Positions 7,180 through 15,397 of a DNA stretch of 25,245 nucleotides are shown in pieces. How positions within the stretch are numbered: the first letter of the stretch is position 1; the number at the start of each line of letters is the position of its first letter. The notes beneath the pieces are model-generated. The model did no database searches and had not been told where the DNA came from. It was given only the letters and a program-made list of their open reading frames with translations. A program made the position numbers and the translations under genes. The DNA comes from DASQJJ01 sp964598355 (GTDB taxonomy: Bacteria > Patescibacteriota > Microgenomatia > Levybacterales > UBA12049): NCBI GenBank assembly GCA_964598355.1, contig CAZRBN010000010.1, positions 1 through 25,245 on the forward strand, given 5' to 3'.

Positions 7180-8373
7180 TTAAAAAGAGAAACCAAGCGT
7201 TCGAGAAATAAGTGAAAGAGATTTTTTCTCCTCGGGAAGTAATGCTTGCTTAAGAAGTTTTTCCTTTATTATTTCCAAAACTCCCGGTGTATTCAGATCG
7301 TCATCCATAAGGTCTTCAAATTGCTTGATGAGGTGGATGTCGGATTCTGTTGTTGCTTTTTCAACAAGATGAAGTGCTGTATGTAATTTTTGGACAAATC
7401 CCTCTGCTACCCCAAGTTGTGGTTCTTCAAAATTCCAAGCTTGCCGATATTGATGAGAAAGTAAATACCATCGAATAGCATTAGCAGAATACTTTGTCAG
7501 TACATCACTTACCATCACCAAATTACCTTTAGACTTAGACATCTTTTCATGATTTTTCTGTACTAAATTCACATGCATCCAGTATTTGGCAAAAGGAATT
7601 TTTCCCGTTGCTGTCTCAGATTGGGTAATTTCACTTTCGTGGTGAGGGTAGATAAGATCGATTCCCCCTCCATGGATATCTATCTGCTCTCCTAATGTAC
7701 TGATTGCCATTGCTGAGCATTCAATATGCCATCCTGGTCTTCCTTTTCCCCAGGGACTATCAAAAGAGGGTATATGGCTCGATTGGTGAGATACAGCTGG
7801 TTTCCAAAGAGTGATATCTAATGGATGCTTTTTATCGGGATTGTCTAAATCTTCTTCAAAATCTTTTGCAATACCTCTCATTTGTTCCAATGTTAATTTT
7901 GATAATTTTCCATACCCTTCATACTTCCCAACATCCAGGTATACTCCACCATGTACTTCGTACCCATATCCATTAGTCAAAATTTTTTGAATAAGCTCAA
8001 TCATGGCAGGGATTTGTTGTGATGCATATAAGTAATAGGTAGGTTTGGTCCAGTTGAGTGTTGCCATATCTTCCAGAAATTTCTTTGTCCAAAATTCTGC
8101 TAACTGTTGCCAGCTACAACCTTGTTCTTGTGCTCTTTGTAAAATATCCTTATCCCGGTCGTTTACGTCGGTAACATTCTGGGTGTATGTTACCTGGTAC
8201 CCTTTATACACCAGATATTTAAGAAGTACATCAAATGAAACATAGGTGAAAGCATGGCCTAAATGCGTAGTGTCATATGGAGTAATGCCACACACATACA
8301 TATGGACGTCCTTTTCTTTTAGAGGTTTGAAAACTTCTTTTTGACGACTGAGTGTATTGAAAATCTGTAACAT
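7180..8373 (-). CDS. cysS: Cysteinyl-tRNA synthetase
   Basis: Class I aminoacyl-tRNA synthetase charging tRNA-Cys in the cytoplasm. From the ATG at 8373 the protein has 397 residues, against about 460 in E. coli; the shortening is in the C-terminal anticodon-binding part. Catalytic features are intact: the HIGH-type motif HLGH at 37-40, KMSKS at 277-281, and the zinc ligands Cys28, Cys219, His244 and Glu248, which align with those of E. coli CysRS. The longer start at 8397 is rejected because the intervening bases contain the -10 box, and the CysRS family begins near MLQIFNTLSR. It is transcribed divergently from eno. Confidence 0.97.
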   Translation of the reverse strand: MLQIFNTLSRQKEVFKPLKEKDVHMYVCGITPYDTTHLGHAFTYVSFDVLLKYLVYKGYQVTYTQNVTDVNDRDKDILQRAQEQGCSWQQLAEFWTKKFLEDMATLNWTKPTYYLYASQQIPAMIELIQKILTNGYGYEVHGGVYLDVGKYEGYGKLSKLTLEQMRGIAKDFEEDLDNPDKKHPLDITLWKPAVSHQSSHIPSFDSPWGKGRPGWHIECSAMAISTLGEQIDIHGGGIDLIYPHHESEITQSETATGKIPFAKYWMHVNLVQKNHEKMSKSKGNLVMVSDVLTKYSANAIRWYLLSHQYRQAWNFEEPQLGVAEGFVQKLHTALHLVEKATTESDIHLIKQFEDLMDDDLNTPGVLEIIKEKLLKQALLPEEKKSLSLISRTLGFSF

Positions 8374-8383
8374 AAGGAACCTC

Positions 8384-8392
8384 ATTCTACCA
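8384..8392 (-). promoter_or_regulatory. Extended -10 promoter of cysS
   Basis: TGG followed by TAGAAT (8384-8389); it ends ten bases before the cysS ATG at 8373. No good -35. Confidence 0.5.
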
Positions 8393-8398
8393 CTCATT

Positions 8399-8417
8399 AC
8401 TAGTCATGAATACTAGT
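8399..8417. repeat. Paired ACTAGT boxes between cysS and eno
   Basis: Two copies of the palindrome ACTAGT (8399-8404 and 8412-8417) separated by seven bases in the divergent promoter region. They could be a binding site but could also be chance. Confidence 0.25.
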
Positions 8418-8433
8418 TACAAAAAAGAAACTA

Positions 8434-8461
8434 TTTACATTTTTTGAAAATGACTTACAAT
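8434..8461 (+). promoter_or_regulatory. Promoter of the eno-gpmA-pyk operon
   Basis: TTTACA (8434-8439), 16-base spacer, TACAAT (8456-8461). It predicts a leader of about 38 bases containing a Shine-Dalgarno AAGGA at 8496-8500, five bases before the eno ATG. Confidence 0.5.
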
Positions 8462-8505
8462 ATAGATGCTTCAAGACTTACTTCTCAAAGCACCTAAGGA
8501 TATCA

Positions 8506-9792
8506 ATGAAGATTTCTGGTATTGCTGCAAGACAAATTTTAGACTCCCGTGGTAACCCCACAGTAGAAGCAGATGTCATCCTAGAAGATGGGACATTAGG
8601 ACGCGCTGCTGTCCCCTCAGGCGCTTCAACAGGTACTTATGAAGCACTCGAACTCCGAGATAAGGACAAAAACAAATACGTAGGAAAAGGTGTTTTAACA
8701 GCTGTTAGAAATATTAATACAACAATTGCTACAGCGCTTATAGGTATGGAAGTCACTAATCAAAAAGCAATCGATGAGAAAATGATTGCACTTGATGGAA
8801 CAGAGAATAAAAGTAACCTTGGTGCAAATGCTATCCTCGCCGTATCAATGGCTTGTGTAAAGGCAGCAGCCTTCAGTCAGAAGAAACCTCTTTACGAATA
8901 CTTCCACGCCCTTTCCAATACTTTCAAACCACTCACTCTTCCTGTTCCAATGATGAATATTATTAATGGAGGCAAACATGCTGCAGGATCAACAGATATC
9001 CAAGAATTTATGATTATGCCGGTTGGTGCTTCAACATTCTCTGATGCTCTTCGTATGGGAGCTGAAGTATTCCATGCATTAGCAAAAGTTTTGGAAGAGA
9101 AAGGCTATGGGACAACTGTTGGAGACGAAGGAGGCTATGCTCCTCATGTTAGAGAAGGTAATAAAGAGGCCTTGGATCTTATAGCCCAAGCAGTAAGTAA
9201 AGCAGGATATACCTTAGGAGAAGATATTGTCTTGGCACTTGATGTTGCTGCTTCAGAATTATTTGAGAATGGGAAATACGTTCTGAAAACAGAAAATAAA
9301 ACCTTAACTTCTGAAGAAATGGTGGCTTGGTTTGAAACATTACTTCAAACATACCCCATTGTCTCTATTGAAGATGGTCTTGCAGAATCAGATTGGGAAG
9401 GATGGGAATTACTCACTAAAAAACTTGGAGAAAAAGTACAATTGGTAGGAGACGATATTTTTGTTACCAACCCCAAATTTTTACAACGAGGTATTACTGA
9501 ACATGCAGCAAATGCAATTCTCATCAAACTCAATCAAATAGGAAGTGTTACAGAAACAATTCAGGCGATCCAAACAGCAGAAAAAGCAGGATGGCATGCT
9601 ATCGTTTCACACCGCTCAGGTGAAACAGAAGACACAACGATTGCCGATATGGCAGTTGGCCTTGCAACAGGACAGATCAAAACAGGATCCTTGTCCAGGA
9701 CAGATAGAGTTGCAAAATATAATCAATTACTCCGCATTGAAGAAGAGCTTGGAACAAAGGCTATCTTTCCAGGAAGAAAGGCATTAACATAA
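8506..9792 (+). CDS. eno: Enolase
   Basis: Cytoplasmic glycolytic enzyme converting 2-phosphoglycerate to phosphoenolpyruvate. 428 residues, the standard bacterial length. It starts with the conserved strand ending ILDSRGNPTVE. The substrate loop SGASTG, the GDEGG catalytic Glu segment, the Mg ligands in LALDVAASE, SIEDGLAESD and VGDDIFVTN, the catalytic Lys in IKLNQIGS and the SHRSGETED motif are all present. A Shine-Dalgarno AAGGA five bases before the ATG confirms the start. gpmA begins four bases after the stop, making eno the first gene of a lower-glycolysis operon. Confidence 0.98.
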   Translation: MKISGIAARQILDSRGNPTVEADVILEDGTLGRAAVPSGASTGTYEALELRDKDKNKYVGKGVLTAVRNINTTIATALIGMEVTNQKAIDEKMIALDGTENKSNLGANAILAVSMACVKAAAFSQKKPLYEYFHALSNTFKPLTLPVPMMNIINGGKHAAGSTDIQEFMIMPVGASTFSDALRMGAEVFHALAKVLEEKGYGTTVGDEGGYAPHVREGNKEALDLIAQAVSKAGYTLGEDIVLALDVAASELFENGKYVLKTENKTLTSEEMVAWFETLLQTYPIVSIEDGLAESDWEGWELLTKKLGEKVQLVGDDIFVTNPKFLQRGITEHAANAILIKLNQIGSVTETIQAIQTAEKAGWHAIVSHRSGETEDTTIADMAVGLATGQIKTGSLSRTDRVAKYNQLLRIEEELGTKAIFPGRKALT

Positions 9793-9796
9793 TACT

Positions 9797-10426
9797 ATGG
9801 CAAAATTATTGTTAGTCAGACATGGTAAATCAGAATGGAATGCCCTTGGTCTTTGGACAGGGTGGACTGACGTATCTTTAAATACTGAAGGTAGGGACGA
9901 AGCACGATGGGCAGCTGAGGAAATAAAAGATATTCATCTTGATGTTGCTTTTACCTCTACATTAAAACGGGCAGTTGAGACATTGGATGAAATAAAAAAA
10001 ACTCTTCACCGGGAAGATCTACCGACAGTAGAAGCACTTGAGTTACGAGAGCGCAATTATGGCGACCTTACGGGGAAAAATAAATGGAAAATAAAAGAAG
10101 AATACGGGGAGGAGCAATTTAAGAAATGGAGAAGGGGATGGGCTGATACACTTCCTCATGGAGAGTCTTTAAAAGACGTATATGATAGGGTTGCCCCTTA
10201 TTACCAAAAAGAAATTCTCCCTCTTCTTGAGCAAGGCAAAAATGTTATTATTGCAGCTCATGGAAATTCACTTCGTGCATTGGTAAAGTATCTGGAGCAT
10301 ATTTCAGATGATGATATTCAAAATCTTGAAATTGGAACTGGTGAAGTGTATGTCTATGATGTCGATGAGAATGGAAAAATAACTCACAAGGAAATCCGCG
10401 CTTCTCATACAAACGAAGGGTATTAA
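9797..10426 (+). CDS. gpmA: 2,3-bisphosphoglycerate-dependent phosphoglycerate mutase
   Basis: 209 residues of the histidine phosphatase superfamily. The phosphohistidine motif LVRHGKSEWN contains His9. Further landmarks are TGWTDVSL, the LRERNYGDLTGKNK motif (Glu85) that marks the cofactor-dependent mutase rather than generic phosphatases, and the second active-site histidine in AAHGNSLRAL (His155). It interconverts 3- and 2-phosphoglycerate. It is slightly shorter than the roughly 230-250 residues of classical GpmA, mainly toward the C-terminal tail. It lies between eno and pyk, with gaps of 4 and 12 bases, so the three are almost certainly one transcript covering the steps from 3-phosphoglycerate to pyruvate. 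Confidence 0.95.
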   Translation: MAKLLLVRHGKSEWNALGLWTGWTDVSLNTEGRDEARWAAEEIKDIHLDVAFTSTLKRAVETLDEIKKTLHREDLPTVEALELRERNYGDLTGKNKWKIKEEYGEEQFKKWRRGWADTLPHGESLKDVYDRVAPYYQKEILPLLEQGKNVIIAAHGNSLRALVKYLEHISDDDIQNLEIGTGEVYVYDVDENGKITHKEIRASHTNEGY

Positions 10427-10438
10427 TACGCATTTACT

Positions 10439-11863
10439 ATGAATTTGAATGACTTTAAGAAAACAAAAATTGTAGCTACTATTGGACCAGCATCAGAGTC
10501 TGAAGAAACATTGAGAGAAATTGTTTCAGCAGGATTGAACGTTGCACGGCTTAATTTTTCTCATGGTACACAACAAGATCATAAAGAGAGAATTATTAAG
10601 CTTCGCAACATTGCTAAAGAGGTAGGTAAACCAATCGCAATACTGCAAGACTTACAAGGACCAAAAATTAGACTGGGTAACTTAAAAGAGAATTCAATCA
10701 TGCTTAAAAAAGGTGAAACAGTCTCCTTACATTTTGGTAAAGAACAAACAACAGACTCAATACCAGTTCAGGTGGACATTTTCCCCTATCTCAAACAGGG
10801 GGATCATGTGCTTATCAATGATGGGGTTATTCGATTAGTAGTGAATGAAATTACTGATGGAGTCGCAAAGACAACTGTTGTGGCAGGCGGAGAAATAAAA
10901 CCACATAAGGGAGTTAACCTTCCTCATACACAACTTCCCAGTATGGCACTGACTGACAAAGATAAAGAAGATTTAGAATTTGGACTGACAAATGCAGTTG
11001 ATTATGTTGCGATTTCTTTTGTACAAAGCGCCGAAGATATTATGTATGTCAAAAAACTTATGGGAGTTCATACTCATCAGCCAAAAATTATTGCAAAAAT
11101 AGAGTGTGGACCTGCTGTCCATAATCTGGATGCAATTCTTGATGTTGCGGATGGCGTTATGGTTGCACGAGGAGATTTGGCAGTTGAAGTAGGACAAGAA
11201 GAAGTTCCAATTATTCAGCGGACCATCATTCAAAAAGCCCGAACTATCCACAAACCAGTGATTGTTGCCACACAAATGCTTGAAAGTATGATTCATAATG
11301 CAGAGCCAACTCGAGCAGAAGTAAATGACGTTGCGACAGCTGTCTTGGACCAGGTAGATGCTGTCATGCTCTCTGCAGAATCAGCACATGGAGACTACCC
11401 TGTAGAATCAGTTATGATGATGGAAAGAATAATCAAACGGGTTGAAAGGTATATGCACGAAACAAGTACTATATCGGATTCTAAATCCTACAAAAGCCAC
11501 AAGCAAGTTGATGCTATTGCTTCTGCTGCGACAGTACTTGCGCTACATCTCAAGGCAAAACTTCTTTTAGCTCTCACGGAATCAGGCATTACTGCACAAG
11601 AACTAGCTTCCTATCGACCCTATGTCCCTACGTTGGCAGTCACTGATAATGAATTAACCTACCATCAAATGGCACTTCTGTGGGGAGTAAAGAGTTTTTT
11701 TATCCCAAAAATTATAGACAATGATGAAGCATATGCAAAAGTTATAGGAGATTTAAAAACAAAGAAACTTGTCCATAATGGAGATGTTATTGTTCATGTT
11801 GCTGGAACACATCCAGGTGTTTCAGGACATATTAATAGTATTAAGGTTGCAACTGTTGAATAG
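10439..11863 (+). CDS. pyk: Pyruvate kinase
   Basis: 474 residues, normal for the family. It transfers phosphate from phosphoenolpyruvate to ADP. Visible landmarks are the N-terminal KIVATIGPAS, RLNFSHG, LQDLQGPKIR, the catalytic Lys in IAKIECG, the VARGDLAVEV segment, and IVATQMLESMI followed by PTRAEVNDVA. The usual LSGETA motif reads LSAESA here, a mild change. The C-terminal allosteric-type domain is present. The gene is the last of eno-gpmA-pyk. Its final 23 bases overlap the 3' end of the convergent HAD gene. Confidence 0.98.
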   Translation: MNLNDFKKTKIVATIGPASESEETLREIVSAGLNVARLNFSHGTQQDHKERIIKLRNIAKEVGKPIAILQDLQGPKIRLGNLKENSIMLKKGETVSLHFGKEQTTDSIPVQVDIFPYLKQGDHVLINDGVIRLVVNEITDGVAKTTVVAGGEIKPHKGVNLPHTQLPSMALTDKDKEDLEFGLTNAVDYVAISFVQSAEDIMYVKKLMGVHTHQPKIIAKIECGPAVHNLDAILDVADGVMVARGDLAVEVGQEEVPIIQRTIIQKARTIHKPVIVATQMLESMIHNAEPTRAEVNDVATAVLDQVDAVMLSAESAHGDYPVESVMMMERIIKRVERYMHETSTISDSKSYKSHKQVDAIASAATVLALHLKAKLLLALTESGITAQELASYRPYVPTLAVTDNELTYHQMALLWGVKSFFIPKIIDNDEAYAKVIGDLKTKKLVHNGDVIVHVAGTHPGVSGHINSIKVATVE

Positions 11864-12539
11864 CTTCTTTTTCTTCCAAAATGTCTATTACCTCTGAAAA
11901 AGTCTCAATCCGAAAATCTGCTTGTGTTGGTCCTTTTTCTGGATCTATTTTGACTGTGATAAATCCATCTTCTTTTGGCAGTAAAATATCTGCCATTTCA
12001 TTGTCCCCAACTGCAATTGCTTCTGTGTATTGAATGCCTAATTCATGAGCGGCAACAGAGTAGAGATTTCTCCCATGTTTGACATAGCCTATTTCCTCAG
12101 TGGTCACAACAACATCTGCAAAAGGAAGGATACCTGTCTCGTTCAAATGTTGGTATCTGGTCATATAATCTCCGCCACTGACAATACCAAAAAGGAATCC
12201 TTGTTCTTTGAGTAATGCTATTGTTTCAATAACTCCCTCATACGGTCGCGCATAACTTGCAGCTGTAGTCCAAAAAAGATTATTGAGTTCGTACAGCTGT
12301 TTGTAGGAATAATCAATATTATTTTGAAAAAAAACAGTTTTCCATGCTCCTACTTTAGAGTATCCATTCAAAAAATGTGCTTTTGTTGCTTGAATAGCAT
12401 AAAAATCCTTCACTATTTGTGACGCTTTTTCCTGCGAAATTTCAAGAAATGTTTTGACAATACGTATTACTTGCTCAGGAACAAGTGCATCTTCAATCAG
12501 TGTTTTGTCTAAATCAGATAAAATAGCTTTTATTTTCAT
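11841..12539 (-). CDS. HAD-superfamily hydrolase (phosphatase-like)
   Basis: 232 residues with the complete haloacid-dehalogenase fold signature. Motif I is DLDKTL with nucleophile Asp9 and acid/base Asp11, motif II is the Ser in GIVSGG, motif III is the Lys in YVKHGRN, and motif IV is VGDNEMAD. A helical cap lies between motifs I and II (subclass I type, as in phosphoglycolate phosphatase-like enzymes). Cytoplasmic phosphatase of unknown substrate. It starts 23 bases after the metallophosphoesterase gene on the same strand and is probably cotranscribed. Its 3' end overlaps pyk in the opposite direction. Confidence 0.88.
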   Translation of the reverse strand: MKIKAILSDLDKTLIEDALVPEQVIRIVKTFLEISQEKASQIVKDFYAIQATKAHFLNGYSKVGAWKTVFFQNNIDYSYKQLYELNNLFWTTAASYARPYEGVIETIALLKEQGFLFGIVSGGDYMTRYQHLNETGILPFADVVVTTEEIGYVKHGRNLYSVAAHELGIQYTEAIAVGDNEMADILLPKEDGFITVKIDPEKGPTQADFRIETFSEVIDILEEKEAIQQLQP

Positions 12540-12562
12540 ATAGTAACGATGTTAGACACCTT

Positions 12563-13297
12563 TCATATTTCAATCACTTTGTATGGTTTTTTTGCATTTA
12601 TTTTTTGCATAATTGGCCATGCAACATTATAGACAGGTGTCCCTTTTATTGTTTTTCCAATGTGGGTGCCATAGTGTGCATGACCGTGGAATACTACAGT
12701 CACTCCATGTCTATCAATCACTTCTTCAAATCTCGAACTGCCTAAAAAAGGATAAATTTCTAATGGTTCTCCTTTGTTAGTTCCAGCAATAGGCCCATAA
12801 TGGAGTAAAGCAACTTTTTTATCGTATGGTCCAATATAATCCAGCGCCACTTCCAGTTGTTCTGCCTCGTTAATAGCCTCTGTCACAAAGGATTTGATAA
12901 TATCCTCTCCAAAACTCCCCAACATATGATTTCCAAACCCTCCACCAAATCCTTTCACTCCAGCAAATCCTACATTGTTGTATTCAAAAACTTTCTCTCC
13001 CAGCACCTGAATTCCCCCCTCCTCAAGGATCTTTCTTACTTCTTCTTGCTTGCCACGGGAATAATCATGATTTCCCAAGACTGCCACTTTGGGAATAGGA
13101 CACTTTTTTAAATATTCCACCAACCGAGTAGCTTCTTCAGGAAGACCATGGTCAGTCAAATCTCCACCTATCAGAAAGACATCTGCATCTTTGCCGATCA
13201 TTTCAAAAATCTCTTCGTAGTTCCCATATGGTTGCAGGGACTTACCTACATGAGTATCTGCAAGGGCAGCAATTTTAATCGAATTTTTTTGTGCCAT
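12563..13297 (-). CDS. Calcineurin-like metallophosphoesterase
   Basis: 244 residues with all five dimetal motifs in order: ADTH (Asp14, His16), GGDLTD (Asp46), LGNHD (Asn76, His77), LLHYGP (His166) and FHGHAHYG (about 203-210). Such enzymes hydrolyse phosphomono- or diesters, and the substrate cannot be deduced. No signal peptide, so it is cytoplasmic. It ends in TGA, the clearest evidence here that TGA is a stop in this genome. A TATAAT box four bases before the ATG, inside the upstream gene's end, suggests its own leaderless transcript besides read-through from the nucleotidyltransferase gene six bases upstream. Confidence 0.9.
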   Translation of the reverse strand: MAQKNSIKIAALADTHVGKSLQPYGNYEEIFEMIGKDADVFLIGGDLTDHGLPEEATRLVEYLKKCPIPKVAVLGNHDYSRGKQEEVRKILEEGGIQVLGEKVFEYNNVGFAGVKGFGGGFGNHMLGSFGEDIIKSFVTEAINEAEQLEVALDYIGPYDKKVALLHYGPIAGTNKGEPLEIYPFLGSSRFEEVIDRHGVTVVFHGHAHYGTHIGKTIKGTPVYNVAWPIMQKINAKKPYKVIEI

Positions 13298-13301
13298 CTT
13301 T

Positions 13302-13307
13302 ATTATA
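13302..13307 (-). promoter_or_regulatory. -10 box of the metallophosphoesterase gene
   Basis: Perfect TATAAT spanning the stop of the upstream gene and ending four bases before the ATG. No good -35 is seen. Confidence 0.35.
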
Positions 13308-14031
13308 CATGAGAAACTGATTCAACTTCTTTATATCCCCATTTTTCAACCGCAACATTATACTGAGACGACAGTAAAAGTCCTCTTGTAACCCGACCAC
13401 AAGTAGGGGCCTCTTTATATTGATTTTTCGATTTTTGAATAAGCTCATCCAATAACCATCCAGGTATAATATCTCGATCTGCAGGGTATACAAAATTAAA
13501 AAGGAGCAGATAAGACAACAATAATTCCCAATCTGTTTCCATTGTTTTATACAAATACTTCCAGTCAATCTCTTTTCCATGACGAAGTATAAGATGTACG
13601 ACATCAGCACCGTCAAATCGATTTCGTGCTTGAATATACGCCTTAGATCGTATCATTTCTTCAATAGGCATCAGCATGACTAATCTGCCTAACACCTCAC
13701 CCTTTTTTGAACGGTGATACCATTCATCAGAAACTTTCACCAAGCCATTCCTCTCTGCAAAAATAATATCTGCCGTAAGTGTATGTGAATGGACTTTTGC
13801 AATCCATGCTTTATCCAACAATTCTGTTTGATATCCGTGATCACTACAGAGTTGTAATAATTTTGGATATTCTTCTGATGTGCAGAAAAAATCAACATCT
13901 TTTGTCGGTCGTTCTATACCGGTATACGAGGCAAAGGCATATGTTCCACCGACCATAAATTTTTGTTGGTACGATAAGAATAGATCAATAAGCGCCCCAT
14001 AAAAATGTTCTGCTTGCTTGACGCTTGCCAT
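13303..14031 (-). CDS. Nucleotidyltransferase-fold protein
   Basis: About 242 residues. Near the N-terminus KFMVGGTYAFASYTGIERPT followed by DVDFF gives the GG...(R)xT.D.D pattern of the DNA polymerase beta-type nucleotidyltransferase superfamily, as in the AbiEii-like and minimal nucleotidyltransferases. A third acidic residue is plausibly in LTADIIFAE. Such proteins transfer NMP to proteins, RNA or small molecules; some are toxins, but no antitoxin-like partner is adjacent. The start is ambiguous: 14031 (MASVKQ) or 14052. I prefer 14031, which has a TACTAT box seven bases upstream. The gene is six bases upstream of the metallophosphoesterase and likely in its operon. Confidence 0.7.
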   Translation of the reverse strand: MASVKQAEHFYGALIDLFLSYQQKFMVGGTYAFASYTGIERPTKDVDFFCTSEEYPKLLQLCSDHGYQTELLDKAWIAKVHSHTLTADIIFAERNGLVKVSDEWYHRSKKGEVLGRLVMLMPIEEMIRSKAYIQARNRFDGADVVHLILRHGKEIDWKYLYKTMETDWELLLSYLLLFNFVYPADRDIIPGWLLDELIQKSKNQYKEAPTCGRVTRGLLLSSQYNVAVEKWGYKEVESVSHV

Positions 14032-14141
14032 ACATATGATAGTAATAGACATTTATCGTCTTGCTTGTAAGAAAGCTGTTGGGACATGGAAAGATAGTGG
14101 ATATTGATTTTTCTTTCCATATTCCTGTTAAATACAAGCAG

Positions 14142-14249
14142 ATGCATTTTCATTTGTTTATCTCAAAAAGAACTATACTCTATGCTGCAGGTATTGTAAG
14201 TCTACTGTCTTTTACAACAGTCTCTTTACGTGCAGCTTCTAGAGAGTAA
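14142..14249 (+). CDS. Possible 35-aa signal-peptide-like ORF
   Basis: The ORF starts MHFHLFISKRTILYAAG and continues as a hydrophobic helix ending near LRAASRE. It resembles a Sec signal or single-pass micropeptide: basic residues, hydrophobic core, then AA-S. It stops right after the apparent cleavage site. It could be a tiny membrane protein or the surviving 5' end of a deleted secreted-protein gene. No Shine-Dalgarno; the promoter is unclear. Confidence 0.25.
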   Translation: MHFHLFISKRTILYAAGIVSLLSFTTVSLRAASRE

Positions 14250-14306
14250 CAAACCTTCTTGTTTGTGGGTGAAGAAAACTAAAATTCACTCTATCTCTCA
14301 AAACCA

Positions 14307-14441
14307 ATGGGAAAAAGCAAAAGAGGGTTTCTATACACTTTCTGGAATGTAAAAGTTGTATTCCCCTCTACATTGAAGTATTGTTGCAAAATTTCTATGA
14401 GTGAAAATGAGGGTCTTTTGTACGCTATTCAGCTTCAATAA
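14307..14441 (+). CDS. Possible 44-aa ORF of unknown function
   Basis: An ATG-started ORF beginning MGKSKRGFLYTFWN, with a CC pair mid-way and a TAA at 14439-14441. It fills most of an otherwise empty stretch. There is no recognisable domain and no good ribosome-binding site. It may be spurious. Confidence 0.18.
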   Translation: MGKSKRGFLYTFWNVKVVFPSTLKYCCKISMSENEGLLYAIQLQ

Positions 14442-14461
14442 TATACATTTGAAAGAAAATG

Positions 14462-14470
14462 TGGTATACT
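14462..14470 (+). promoter_or_regulatory. Extended -10 promoter upstream of the zinc-ribbon gene
   Basis: TGG followed by TATACT (14465-14470). If used, transcription begins near 14477 and leaves a leader of about 104 bases, unusually long for this window. Confidence 0.45.
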
Positions 14471-14580
14471 AATATTACTTGATTTTGAAATATTTTATCA
14501 TATCCAGAAATAAAAATAATTTTTTACCTCTTTGTTTTTCATTTTCAAACCGCCCAAGAGGATTAGCGTAAATATCTACT

Positions 14581-14856
14581 ATGAATATTGCTTATTTAGA
14601 CAAACCATGTGAAAGGTGCGGAAGCAAAAGAAAAATTGGTCGAACCTGGACAGAAACAGTTCAGAATTTTTCAGGCACAATTCAAGTCAAACACCAACAG
14701 ATAGTCTGTACTAATGAGGAATGCCAGGGAAAATTTGAACAATTCTATAAGGATGAAGCAAAAAAGAAAGAAGCAATGCGTGTTAAAAAAGAAGAAAATG
14801 ATGCAGCCAGAAAAGCCAATTCTTTACTGAGTGCTAAAAAGCATCTCGAAGAATAA
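14581..14856 (+). CDS. Small zinc-ribbon protein of unknown function
   Basis: 91 residues. The first half carries CERCGS (Cys10, Cys13) and VCTNEECQG (C-x5-C, about residues 43-49), a four-cysteine zinc-ribbon layout. The second half is a highly charged Lys/Glu/Ala-rich helix (from about 56 to the end), possibly a coiled coil. It is probably a small cytoplasmic nucleic-acid- or protein-binding protein; no named family is claimed. The start is the only ATG before the first Cys pair. A GAGGA sequence lies about 20 bases upstream, too far for a normal Shine-Dalgarno. It converges with the gene at 14943-15386. Confidence 0.7.
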   Translation: MNIAYLDKPCERCGSKRKIGRTWTETVQNFSGTIQVKHQQIVCTNEECQGKFEQFYKDEAKKKEAMRVKKEENDAARKANSLLSAKKHLEE

Positions 14857-14942
14857 ACCTACTTAGATTACAGTCTTCCCAACAACCATTTTCATAGGTT
14901 CATCTATTTTTTTATCTTATCTAACTAAAAATATAAAAATAA

Positions 14943-15386
14943 TTAAGAGAATTTCCAAGGGTATTGTAGGCGGAATTTCTTTTGCACCTCTTCTTCCGTA
15001 GCTCTATAACCTAATTTTTCTCTAATTCCTCTTCTGAGTCTCTCTGGATCTGTAGAAAGTCGGCGTAGTTCTTGCTTTTTGACACCATCTACCTCAACAA
15101 CCTCGACAACTTGTAGAGCATTTATCGATAACTGATCATAGGGAAGTCGTGCTATTACTTCTGAACCAACAGATACTTCTACATCTATTTTGCCTGGAGT
15201 AACTCTTGCATCTACAACAAGTTCACCTAAATCCGAATAAAAGCGAGATGTTGGAATGTTAGTACCTCTAGGAAGATCTCCCGTTTTTACAGCTAAGGTT
15301 TGAGCAACTCCTTCAGGGATCCTTCTTACTACTACATCTCCTTTTCCTTTTCGTACAATGAGACCTGGGTTGGATTCTACTGTCAT
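14943..15386 (-). CDS. Conserved-looking protein of unknown function
   Basis: 147 residues, not recognised. The first two thirds alternate hydrophobic and polar residues as in a beta-rich domain (for example KIDVEVSVGSEVIARLPY and LQVVEVVEVDG). The C-terminal third is basic and helical (ELRRLSTDPERLRRGIREKLG), ending in QYPWKFS. No signal peptide or membrane segment, so probably cytoplasmic; nucleic-acid binding is conceivable but unproven. It has one of the best promoters of the window directly upstream, with the -10 eleven bases before the ATG, which supports it as a real gene and fixes the start. Confidence 0.65.
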   Translation of the reverse strand: MTVESNPGLIVRKGKGDVVVRRIPEGVAQTLAVKTGDLPRGTNIPTSRFYSDLGELVVDARVTPGKIDVEVSVGSEVIARLPYDQLSINALQVVEVVEVDGVKKQELRRLSTDPERLRRGIREKLGYRATEEEVQKKFRLQYPWKFS

Positions 15387-15397
15387 ATGTCTTGCTC

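Larger units (their letters stand above)
14032..14580. other. 549-base region without a firm gene
   Basis: It lies between divergently oriented genes. It holds two short plus-strand ORFs of doubtful status (14142-14249 and 14307-14441), a small dyad ACAAAC/GTTTGT (14249-14254 and 14261-14266) without a T-run, and an extended -10 promoter (14462-14470) for the zinc-ribbon gene. By this window's packing standards the gap is unusually long. Confidence 0.6.

Noticed and set aside
8466..8555. 29-codon ORF starting in the eno leader and running into eno
   Set aside because: No promoter geometry or Shine-Dalgarno for it, whereas the eno start has AAGGA at proper spacing; probably chance.
13303..14031. 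Toxin-antitoxin pair involving the nucleotidyltransferase-like protein
   Set aside because: No small partner gene is adjacent in the same orientation; the downstream gene is a metallophosphoesterase.
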